A stretch of 22,877 bases of DNA from Proteobacteria bacterium SPGG2 (lineage in GTDB: Bacteria > Pseudomonadota > Gammaproteobacteria > Acidiferrobacterales > SPGG2). Every line of letters begins with the position of its first letter. Positions within the stretch are counted from its first letter, which is position 1. Below, one piece after another: positions 14,990 through 22,413 of this stretch. The notes under the pieces were generated by a model, which saw nothing but the letters and a program-made list of their open reading frames with translations, was not told where the DNA came from and did no database searches. The stretch lies in contig LXTK01000023.1 in NCBI GenBank assembly GCA_001643475.1, positions 1-22,877 of the forward strand. Reading direction: 5' to 3'. A program made the position numbers and the translations under genes.

Positions 14990-16896
14990 CGGAGCTCAAG
15001 AATAAACCGGTAACGGGGCTTATCATCCGTTCTGACAAAGAGAGTGGGTTTATCGCCGGTGCCGATGTGCGTGAATTCCAGCACATCGATGATTCTACCC
15101 GTGCGGCCGAACTCGCGCGTACTGGCCAGCAAGTATTCAAGCGTTTGGCAGATCTCCCTTTCCCGACGGTTGCCGTGATTCACGGCTACTGTCTCGGCGG
15201 CGGTCTAGAGTTAGCGCTTGCTTGTACCTATCGGGTGGCGCGCGACGATGTAGGCACTCGATTAGGCCTGCCCGAGGTGAGGCTTGGAATCAATCCTGGG
15301 TTTGGCGGTACCGTGCGTTTGCCACCGTTAGTCGGTGCCGTAGCCGCGCTAGACTTGATGCTTACGGGCCGCAGTGTGAGCGGCAAGCAAGCGCGCAGGC
15401 TTGGATTGGTGGATGCGGTTAGTCCACCTCGACACCTTATGAATGCGGCAATCGCGTGCTTATCAAAGCCACGAACCCGGCGAAAGTTACCGTGGTCAAA
15501 ACGTATGATGGGTGTATGGCCACTCCGACCGCTGGTCTATGGTCAGGTGTTGCGACAGTTAAGGAAGAAAGCGAATCCTGATCATTATCGGGCGCCGTAT
15601 CGTATCCTCGAGTTGTGTCGACAAAACGCCACTGAAGAACAGGAGGCAGCATCGCTTGGTGAACTGTTGGTGAATCGTGCCAGCCGGAATCTTGTGCATG
15701 TCTTTTTGTTGGGCGAAGAGCTGAAGCGCCAAGCACGCAAACACGCACACGACATAAAGCACCTTCACGTTATCGGTGCCGGCGTGATGGGGGGTGACAT
15801 AGCGGCATGGTCGGCGTTTCGGGGGTTCAGTGTAAGCCTTCAGGATCAGAAACCGGAAATCGTCGCGCGCGCCATGAAGCGTGCACACGAACTTTTCAAA
15901 AAGAAGCTAAGGGAATCGCGCCTCGTGCAGGAGGCTATGGATCGACTAATGCCGGACGTCGCCGGGGACGGTTTGCGGCGCGCGGACCTGGTCATCGAAG
16001 CGATTGTTGAAAACAAAGAAATAAAGCAAAAGGTATTTCGTCAAGTGGAACGGGATACGCCGCCGACAGCAGTGCTGGCGAGCAACACCTCGAGTATCCC
16101 GCTTGAGACCATCGCATCTGCTTTAAAGGAACCGTCGCGTTTAGTCGGCATCCACTTTTTTAATCCAGTTGCGAAGATGCAATTGGTAGAAGTCGTGCGT
16201 GGGGCGCAAACATCGGACGCGGCATTGAATCGGGCCCGGGCCTACACGGTAGCGATCGATAAATTGCCGCTGGTCGTCAAAAGCAGCCCTGGTTTTTTGG
16301 TAAATCGCATCCTGATGCCGTATCTCATGGAAGCCATGAAGATGGTGGAAGAAGGGTTGCCCTTGAAGAACATCGATCACGCCGCCGTCGAATTCGGTAT
16401 GCCTATGGGGCCGATTGCGCTTGCCGATACAGTGGGTTTGGATATTTGTTTGTCGGTGGCCGAAGAGCTGGCAGAGCCGCTGGGAATCGCGGTCCCGGAA
16501 AAGTTACGCGAGATGGTTGAACGTGGCGATCTTGGCAAGAAAAGTGGCAGAGGCTTCTACAAGTACGGTAGCCGGGGGCAAGCCCGCACACGACCCGCAT
16601 TTAGCAAAATGGGTGAGGTACCGATTACGGAACGTTTGGTAATGCGCATTGTGAACGAGGCAATGGCGTGTTTGCGCGAGGGCGTGGTGCAGGATGCGGA
16701 TGCGGTTGATGCAGGTATGGTCTACGGTACCGGTTTCGCGCCGTTCACGGGTGGCCCCATGCGCTATGTCGAAACCTTAGGAGAAACCGGTGTCAGTCAC
16801 AGCTTGCACCAGCTATCTGAAGAATACGGGGAACGCTTTATTCCCGATGCGGGTTGGTCACAACCAGATCTGTTGGTGCGAAACGTCGCAAGTTAG
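14965..16896 (+). CDS. fadJ: Enoyl-CoA hydratase/3-hydroxyacyl-CoA dehydrogenase (FadJ-like), 5' end missing
   Basis: This multifunctional beta-oxidation subunit hydrates enoyl-CoA and oxidises 3-hydroxyacyl-CoA with NAD. The crotonase half shows FIAGADVREF, HGYCLGGGLELALAC and LPEVRLGINPGFGGT with both catalytic glutamates. The dehydrogenase half has the Rossmann motif VIGAGVMGGDIA, SNTSSIPLETI, the catalytic His in GIHFFNPVAKMQLVEVV, and both C-terminal HAD domains ending with a GTGFAPFTGGP repeat. Homologues start about 35-40 residues earlier. Here the frame is open only from codon VLQEFDDI, just after a TAG at 14959-14961, and the only nearby start is a TTG (14965) without a good ribosome site. 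The lost piece forms the first strands of the crotonase domain. Expression may depend on coupling with the overlapping thiolase frame. Confidence 0.87.
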   Translation: MQEFDDIIAELKNKPVTGLIIRSDKESGFIAGADVREFQHIDDSTRAAELARTGQQVFKRLADLPFPTVAVIHGYCLGGGLELALACTYRVARDDVGTRLGLPEVRLGINPGFGGTVRLPPLVGAVAALDLMLTGRSVSGKQARRLGLVDAVSPPRHLMNAAIACLSKPRTRRKLPWSKRMMGVWPLRPLVYGQVLRQLRKKANPDHYRAPYRILELCRQNATEEQEAASLGELLVNRASRNLVHVFLLGEELKRQARKHAHDIKHLHVIGAGVMGGDIAAWSAFRGFSVSLQDQKPEIVARAMKRAHELFKKKLRESRLVQEAMDRLMPDVAGDGLRRADLVIEAIVENKEIKQKVFRQVERDTPPTAVLASNTSSIPLETIASALKEPSRLVGIHFFNPVAKMQLVEVVRGAQTSDAALNRARAYTVAIDKLPLVVKSSPGFLVNRILMPYLMEAMKMVEEGLPLKNIDHAAVEFGMPMGPIALADTVGLDICLSVAEELAEPLGIAVPEKLREMVERGDLGKKSGRGFYKYGSRGQARTRPAFSKMGEVPITERLVMRIVNEAMACLREGVVQDADAVDAGMVYGTGFAPFTGGPMRYVETLGETGVSHSLHQLSEEYGERFIPDAGWSQPDLLVRNVAS

Positions 16897-16912
16897 CCAG
16901 AGCGGTTATTTG

Positions 16913-18370
16913 TCAACGAATAACCTTCAGTTTACCTTTACCGGGTCGGCCTTCCGGGTACTTATCATTGATAAGGCGCAAGATGCGGGCGGGATAGTTA
17001 GGTATAGGCGAGTCCACGGCCAACCCAGCGAAGGAGTCATTCTCGTTGGTGTCGATTATTTCTATCCGTAGACCTTCCGCCAATCTGTGTTCATCCCCGG
17101 TCAGGGCATGGAAGCTGCGCGCTGTCTGCAGAGACAGTTCGTCGGCGGCTTTAAAGGCCGAGTCGGTTTTCCCGGTAGCACGAAATATGTAGGCCCTGTC
17201 GTTAAAATATACAACCGTAACCCGCGTGTCGCGCGAACCGAACGGTCCCTGGACTCGAGCGATAGCAGTATAACCTTCAAGGTCCGTCCCAGTGAGCGTA
17301 CCTTCCTGCTTAAGCTTCTTCAGGCGCAGCCGCGTGAGCATAAACTCGCGTGGTGAGATGTGCCGATTGAGATCTTCCATCGTGAGAATCATCACTGCAT
17401 TGTTATCACGACTGATGGCCTCGATCTGATTGGAACGGTTCTGGATGCGCCAATCTGGCGGAAACTCAAGGGCAAAACCAAGCCTCCTGTGGAAGAATTT
17501 CTGGTCATAACGTATGCCCTGGCGCACGCTGTCCCCGAATACCATGCCATCGAGTTGAGCCAAAAATTCGTCTCGTCCAACACGTGCGGTCGTGGCTTGC
17601 GATTGTTTCGATTCCGCCACTACTTCCTGCAAGCGTTTGTCGGCACTCGGGTGAGTGGCAAACACGCCGTGATAGACGCGCGCCTCACGTCCTTCGATCT
17701 TGGCAAGCTCTTTCTCGAATTCTTCTTGGTTCTTAAGGATCCCCAGCACCCCTAATATCGCCTGTGGATCGTAACCGGACCGCGCCAGGTATTCCGCCCC
17801 GAGACGGTCGGCCTCGAGCTCGTACTTGCGCCCGTAACCGCTGATAAGTGCCGACCCAAGTATATTGAATAAGTTGGCAGCGTTCTGGTTTGCCAGCTCG
17901 GGGATGAAGAGCGCACCGATCGTGTAACCGATGTTGGCCGCGGTGGAGGTGGTGTATTGGCGCACCGCGTGTTTGGCCGTCACGTGTCCGATCTCGTGGC
18001 CGAGGACCGCCGCTAGCTCTGCCTCCGAATTGAGATAGGCCATCAAGGCGCGGGTTATGTAGATGTAGCCACCGGGCAGCGCAAAGGCATTGACCTCCGG
18101 GGAATCTAAGACAGTGAAACGATACACCAAATTCTGGCGGTGGCTTTTCGCTGCGAGTTTCTTGCCGATCCGGGTCACATAGGCCTGTAACTCGGGATCG
18201 TCATAAACGCCGTATTGCTCGCGGATCTTGGGATCAAACTTGCGTCCAGTGGCGATCTCGCGCTCCTCAGACATCAGGCTTGGCTGTTTCTTGCCGCTGA
18301 CGGGGTTCGTGGTGCAACCATGGATACCGGTTGCTAGCAACAGCACAATTAGGACAGCGGGTCTAAGCAT
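16913..18370 (-). CDS. M48-family metallopeptidase, predicted lipoprotein
   Basis: This 485-residue protein has a lipoprotein signal: MLRPAVLIVLLLATGIHGC, with Cys19 as the lipidated residue. The zinc-protease core has HEIGH (125-129) and the third ligand in ELEADRLGAEYL (184-195), in the M48 family that includes BepA and LoiP, which monitor outer-membrane protein assembly. FALPGGYIYITRALM (96-110) is the usual substrate-edge strand. A C-terminal region (about 275-485) starting near VFGDSVRQGIRYDQKFF has no peptidase motif and is common in proteobacterial M48 lipoproteins. It probably acts in the periplasm, anchored to the outer membrane. The ATG at 18370 has GGAG upstream at good spacing. 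It converges on the fadJ-like gene with a 16-base gap. Confidence 0.9.
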   Translation of the reverse strand: MLRPAVLIVLLLATGIHGCTTNPVSGKKQPSLMSEEREIATGRKFDPKIREQYGVYDDPELQAYVTRIGKKLAAKSHRQNLVYRFTVLDSPEVNAFALPGGYIYITRALMAYLNSEAELAAVLGHEIGHVTAKHAVRQYTTSTAANIGYTIGALFIPELANQNAANLFNILGSALISGYGRKYELEADRLGAEYLARSGYDPQAILGVLGILKNQEEFEKELAKIEGREARVYHGVFATHPSADKRLQEVVAESKQSQATTARVGRDEFLAQLDGMVFGDSVRQGIRYDQKFFHRRLGFALEFPPDWRIQNRSNQIEAISRDNNAVMILTMEDLNRHISPREFMLTRLRLKKLKQEGTLTGTDLEGYTAIARVQGPFGSRDTRVTVVYFNDRAYIFRATGKTDSAFKAADELSLQTARSFHALTGDEHRLAEGLRIEIIDTNENDSFAGLAVDSPIPNYPARILRLINDKYPEGRPGKGKLKVIR

Positions 18371-18386
18371 GATGTCTGACTCCAGG

Positions 18387-18430
18387 CTTCACTGGAAGCA
18401 TAGCTGCGGCTGCGGGTAGATCCAGTGAAG
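18387..18430 (-). promoter_or_regulatory. Leader hairpin upstream of the M48 gene ribosome site
   Basis: CTTCACTGGA (18387-18396) and TCCAGTGAAG (18421-18430) are perfect 10-base inverted repeats separated by 24 bases. On the minus strand the stem ends directly beside the GGAG ribosome site at 18382-18385. A second, overlapping inverted pair, AGCTGCG (18402-18408) with CGCAGCT (18441-18447), could form an alternative structure. Together these look like a possible 5'-leader switch, or an operator. This is inference from symmetry only. Confidence 0.4.
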
Positions 18431-18482
18431 TAGATCACAACGCAGCTGTGGGGGCGACCTACATTCGGTGTGGTGTTGCAAC

Positions 18483-18508
18483 AAAAAAAGGTGTCAGATT
18501 ATGACACC
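18483..18508 (-). terminator. Intrinsic terminator of rpmE
   Basis: On the minus strand GGTGTCA, a 5-base loop and TGACACC are followed by seven T residues (seen as A 18483-18489 on the plus strand). It starts 27 bases after the rpmE stop codon and separates the rho/rpmE unit from the M48 gene. Confidence 0.85.
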
Positions 18509-18534
18509 CTTTGGGTACTGGCGTTGCGCCCGGG

Positions 18535-18741
18535 TTACTTGTTGAGACCGTATTTTTGACGGAATTTCTCTACCCTACCGGCGGTGTCCATGATTTTTTG
18601 CTTACCGGTATAGAAAGGGTGACATGATGCGCACACGTCGACCTGCAAATCGCGGCCCAGGGTGGAGCGGGTCGTGAACGAATTGCCGCATGAGCAAGTC
18701 ACCTTTATCTCCTTGTATTCAGGATGGATATTCGGTTTCAT
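18535..18741 (-). CDS. rpmE: Ribosomal protein L31, zinc-binding type
   Basis: This 68-residue protein of the 50S subunit is of the cysteine-containing (C+) type. Cys16 and Cys18 in CSC, and Cys37 and Cys40 in CASC, form the zinc site. The body follows the family pattern (MKPNIHPEYKEIKVTCSCGN at the start, a PFYTGKQK segment, RVEKFRQKYG near the end). It lies 28 bases after rho on the same strand, an order seen in many gammaproteobacteria. A strong terminator follows at 18483-18508. No zinc-independent paralogue is in the window. Confidence 0.96.
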   Translation of the reverse strand: MKPNIHPEYKEIKVTCSCGNSFTTRSTLGRDLQVDVCASCHPFYTGKQKIMDTAGRVEKFRQKYGLNK

Positions 18742-18769
18742 GTTTCCGTCTCTTAACCGGGGCTGTCCC

Positions 18770-20026
18770 TTAGCGCTTCATCGACTCGAAGAACTGCGCA
18801 TTGTTCTTGGTTGCCTTGAGTTTGTCTAATAGAAATTCCGATGCCTCGAGTTCGTCCATTTGGTGTAGCAGTTTGCGCAGTATCCAGACCTTTTGCAGCA
18901 CGTCCGGTTCGATCAGCAGTTCCTCGCGGCGCGTACCGGATCGATTGATATTGATCGCAGGATAAGTGCGTCTTTCGGCCAGGCGCCGATCCATGTGTAT
19001 TTCCATGTTGCCGGTGCCCTTGAACTCCTCGTAGATGACATCGTCCATCTTGGAGCCGGTTTCGATCAGTGCCGTTGCCAAAATGGTTAGACTGCCACCC
19101 TCCTCCATGTTGCGGGCGGCGCCGAAAAATCGTTTCGGGCCCTTCAATGCATTGGCGTCGACACCACCCGTGAGCACCTTACCCGACGCCGGTGTCACCG
19201 TATTGTAGGCGCGCGCAAGCCGGGTGATCGAATCCAGTAGGATCACAACATCGCGTCTGTGTTCGACCAGTCGCTTGGCCTTCTCAATGACCATCTCCGC
19301 TACCTGCACATGGCGCGAGGCAGCTTCGTCGAATGTCGACGAGATCACTTCACCCCGTACCGAGCGCTGCATCTCCGTCACCTCTTCCGGCCGCTCATCG
19401 ATAAGCAAGACCATAAGTGTAATGTCCGGATGGTTGGCGGTAATGGCGTGGGCAATGTTCTGAAGCATGACGGTCTTGCCGCTCTTGGGTGACGACACTA
19501 GCAGGCCACGCTGGCCCTTACCGATGGGTGCGATCATATCGATCACTCGTGACGTCAAGTTTTCGGCTGACTCATTGTCACGTTCAAGTATTAGGTGTTC
19601 GTCAGGATGCAGTGGCGTGAGGTTTTCGAATAGGGTCTTATGTTTCGCTTCGTCGGGGGATTGTTCGTTGATCCGTTCGACCCGTAACAATGCGAAATAG
19701 CGCTCCGACTCCTTGGGCGGTCGAATATTGCCCTTTACGGAATCCCCAGTCCGCAGGTTAAACCGGCGTATTTGGCTGGGACTTACGTAGATGTCGTCCG
19801 GCCCCGCCAAATAGGAGGCATCAGCCGAACGCAGAAACCCAAATCCATCTTGCAAAGTCTCGACGACACCTTCGCCGACAATGTCCCCACCTTTCTTCGC
19901 CTGTGCCTTGAGAATGGCGAAGATAAGATCTTGTTTGCCCATGCGGCCACCGCCTTCCAGATCGAGGTCGGCCGCCATATCTACTAGGTCAGTAGCGGGT
20001 TTTTTCTTCAGTTCAGAGAGCATCAT
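18770..20026 (-). CDS. rho: Transcription termination factor Rho
   Basis: This 418-residue hexameric RNA-dependent ATPase ends transcription. It has an N-terminal helical domain, an RNA-binding cold-shock-like domain with GFGFLR (61-66) and SYLAGPDDIYVSPSQIRRF (71-89), and the ATPase core with P-loop SSPKSGKT (178-185), LLIDERPEEVTEMQR and ILLDSITRLARAYN. The R-loop/Q-loop region TGGVDANALKGPKRFFGAAR is intact. The frame opens with a TTG at 20035, but Rho proteins begin near M-x-L-x-E-L-K, so the ATG at 20026 (or 20023) is the likely start. The ribosome site is weak, which is compatible with autoregulation. The 190-base gap to trxA contains the rho leader and no other gene. Confidence 0.97.
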   Translation of the reverse strand: MMLSELKKKPATDLVDMAADLDLEGGGRMGKQDLIFAILKAQAKKGGDIVGEGVVETLQDGFGFLRSADASYLAGPDDIYVSPSQIRRFNLRTGDSVKGNIRPPKESERYFALLRVERINEQSPDEAKHKTLFENLTPLHPDEHLILERDNESAENLTSRVIDMIAPIGKGQRGLLVSSPKSGKTVMLQNIAHAITANHPDITLMVLLIDERPEEVTEMQRSVRGEVISSTFDEAASRHVQVAEMVIEKAKRLVEHRRDVVILLDSITRLARAYNTVTPASGKVLTGGVDANALKGPKRFFGAARNMEEGGSLTILATALIETGSKMDDVIYEEFKGTGNMEIHMDRRLAERRTYPAININRSGTRREELLIEPDVLQKVWILRKLLHQMDELEASEFLLDKLKATKNNAQFFESMKR

Positions 20027-20216
20027 GATAGGCAATACACGGTTGCGTGATCAGTGCCGAAGCACTGGAATATGGTGTCCTGCTGGACGTCTGGGAATAG
20101 GATGGGGTCTGTTTAGCTGAGAGTTAAGGAACTAAATTCGGTATCTATTCAGCTCTTAAATTTACCTTAGCACCTACCGCCGGTGCCGTCTAGTGCGAAA
20201 AACGCATAGCGCCAGA

Positions 20217-20543
20217 TCAAAGATTGCCATCAATAAAGGCCGACAGCTGCGACTTCGAGACCGCGCCAACCTTGGTTGCTTCCACGTTCCCGTTCTTGAA
20301 CAGCATCAGGGTTGGGATGCCGCGAATGCCGTATTTCGGCGGCGTATCGGGGTTTTCGTCGATGTTCAGCTTGGCTACCTTGAGCTTGCCCTCGTATTCC
20401 GTGGCGATTTCTTCGAGTACGGGGGCGATAATCTTGCATGGGCCGCACCATTCGGCCCAGTAGTCCACGAGCACCGGGTCATCGGATCTCAGTACTTCGT
20501 CCTCGAAGGAATTATCGGTAATGTGGACGATCCCTTGACTCAT
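20217..20543 (-). CDS. trxA: Thioredoxin 1
   Basis: This 108-residue cytoplasmic disulphide reductase has the active site WCGPC (32-36), preceded by VLVDYWAEW, and the cis-proline region RGIPTLMLFKNG. The open frame extends 17 codons upstream, but the ATG at 20543 gives the typical MS-x-x-I-x-x-I-T-D start and has GGAG 11 bases upstream. It is divergent from rhlB and followed by rho, the same order as rhlB-trxA-rho in E. coli. A promoter is proposed at 20639-20667. Confidence 0.96.
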   Translation of the reverse strand: MSQGIVHITDNSFEDEVLRSDDPVLVDYWAEWCGPCKIIAPVLEEIATEYEGKLKVAKLNIDENPDTPPKYGIRGIPTLMLFKNGNVEATKVGAVSKSQLSAFIDGNL

Positions 20544-20638
20544 AGTCGGAATGTCTCCATATAGGGCTGGGGGTCGGGTATATTGAGCGATCATGCCGGC
20601 AGAATCAATTCCAGAAGCAGACTATAATCATAGCTAGT

Positions 20639-20667
20639 TATATATGGGCCGAATTTCCTAATTGCAA
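20639..20667 (-). promoter_or_regulatory. Candidate sigma-70 promoter of trxA
   Basis: On the minus strand TTGCAA (20662-20667) and TATATA (20639-20644) are separated by exactly 17 bases. Transcription would start about 85-90 bases before the trxA ATG. The match is good but rests on position and spacing only. Confidence 0.5.
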
Positions 20668-20861
20668 GTCCATCGTATCGCCCGTCTCCATCCACAGCGC
20701 CGGCAACGCCGAGATTGCAGCCGGTCCGTTCTCGCTATCTTGCGGTTTTTCGTGGCCAGCGAGTACCGATCGCGGTATGTGCTTATATACTGAAGAATTG
20801 AGGACAAAATGACGATCGCATACCTTTATAATTACGGCGACAGCAGCTGTTATTGCACTTC

Positions 20862-22295
20862 ATGAGCGAGCAACCCGCTACTACTGCATTCACAGACCTG
20901 CAGTTACCCCAAGCCGTCAAACAAGGTGTCGCCGACGCCGGTTTCGAAGTGTGCACGCCGATTCAAGCGCAAGCACTACCATTGGCGTTGGCCGGTCGCG
21001 ATGTGGCCGGACAAGCACAAACGGGCACTGGTAAAACCGCAGCATTCCTGCTCGCGATGTTTAACTATTTACTGACGCGACCGGCGGATACCAACCGCAG
21101 CCCCACGCAACCACGAGCAATCATTCTGGCCCCGACCCGCGAGCTTGCGATACAGATTCACCGCGATGCCGTCACCCTGGGAAAATATGTGGACTTTAAA
21201 TTCGGTCTCGTTTACGGCGGCACCGGCTATGAATCCCAGCGAAACCACTTGAGCCTTGGTGTCGATGTGCTTATCGGAACCCCGGGGCGGCTGATCGACT
21301 ATTTCAAGCAAGGTGTGTTCGACCTAAAGGCGGTACAGGTGGTGGTATTGGATGAAGCCGATCGCATGTTTGATCTTGGCTTCATCAAGGACATTCGCTA
21401 TGTACTGCGCCGCATGCCACGCCCGGCGCAGCGTTTAGGAATGTTGTTCTCGGCAACGCTGTCTTATCGGGTAATGGAGCTCGCCTACGAGCACATGAAC
21501 AACCCTGAGTTTGTGCGGATCGAACCCGATAAGGTAACGGTGGATACGGTAAAACAAGTTGTGTATCACCCAGCCAGCTCGGAAAAGATGCGCCTCCTTG
21601 TTGGGCTATTAAGGAGCATGGACCCTTTGCGCAGCCTTGTGTTTACCAACACTAAAGGTGCAGCCGAGCGGGTCAGTGCGTGGTTACGCAGCAATGGTTT
21701 TAATGCCGAAGCGCTGACTGGCGATGTACCACAAATGCAGCGGCTCCGTCTGTTGGAGCAGTTCACCCAAGGCGAGCTCCCTGTGATGATCGCGACCGAC
21801 GTTGCGGCTCGCGGGCTGCATATCCCCGACGTAAGCCATGTGTTCAATTACGATCTGCCGCAGGATGCGGAAGACTATGTACATCGTATCGGCCGCACGG
21901 CACGGGCCGGGAACAGTGGCGATGCCATTAGCTTTGCGTGTGAGGAATATGCGTATTCGCTGACGGATATCGAAGCGTTTATCGATCACAGTTTGCCGGT
22001 GGAACGCATAAACACAGAATTATTGCCGCAGTTAACGCCACCCGCACCCCGGGCTTATCGATCGCGACAACAACCCGGGAAGAGACCGCGCAGCGATAAT
22101 GGTGGTCGAGCCAATCGGCACAAAAATAAACGAAAATCCGTGCACAATCACGATGCCAACAGTGCACCTTCGCATAATAACTCGGCCTCACCCACGCAAC
22201 GAAAACCGACGCCGCAGCGATCAGATACCCGCCGAACCGAGCGCCTAACCCCGAACCCGCACGCGGCACCACGACGTAAACCGACGATCGGCTGA
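20862..22295 (+). CDS. rhlB: ATP-dependent RNA helicase RhlB
   Basis: This 477-residue DEAD-box helicase in E. coli works with RNase E in the degradosome. Motifs: the Q motif around CTPIQ (31-35), AQTGTGKT (52-59), PTRELA (91-96), DEAD within VVLDEADRMFDLGFIKDIR (161-179), SAT (197-199), ATDVAARGLHIPDV and HRIGRTARAG. The sequence around DEADRMFDLGFIKDIR and LFSATLSYRV matches RhlB rather than RhlE or SrmB. The C-terminal tail (from about 390) is long, basic and low-complexity, longer than in E. coli RhlB (421 residues), and probably binds RNA or RNase E. The frame opens with a TTG at 20853; the ATG at 20862 gives MSEQ. It is divergent from trxA, as in E. coli. Confidence 0.95.
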   Translation: MSEQPATTAFTDLQLPQAVKQGVADAGFEVCTPIQAQALPLALAGRDVAGQAQTGTGKTAAFLLAMFNYLLTRPADTNRSPTQPRAIILAPTRELAIQIHRDAVTLGKYVDFKFGLVYGGTGYESQRNHLSLGVDVLIGTPGRLIDYFKQGVFDLKAVQVVVLDEADRMFDLGFIKDIRYVLRRMPRPAQRLGMLFSATLSYRVMELAYEHMNNPEFVRIEPDKVTVDTVKQVVYHPASSEKMRLLVGLLRSMDPLRSLVFTNTKGAAERVSAWLRSNGFNAEALTGDVPQMQRLRLLEQFTQGELPVMIATDVAARGLHIPDVSHVFNYDLPQDAEDYVHRIGRTARAGNSGDAISFACEEYAYSLTDIEAFIDHSLPVERINTELLPQLTPPAPRAYRSRQQPGKRPRSDNGGRANRHKNKRKSVHNHDANSAPSHNNSASPTQRKPTPQRSDTRRTERLTPNPHAAPRRKPTIG

Positions 22296-22413
22296 ATACA
22301 ACCGTAGTTTTTGGTGCGTTTTCTTGCGGTTTTGCTAGATTCGTGGTCAGATAATTTCTCCTGCATGCCCGGCGTCAACTGCCCGCGGCAGAACGACTGA
22401 GGTCAAAGCTCGT

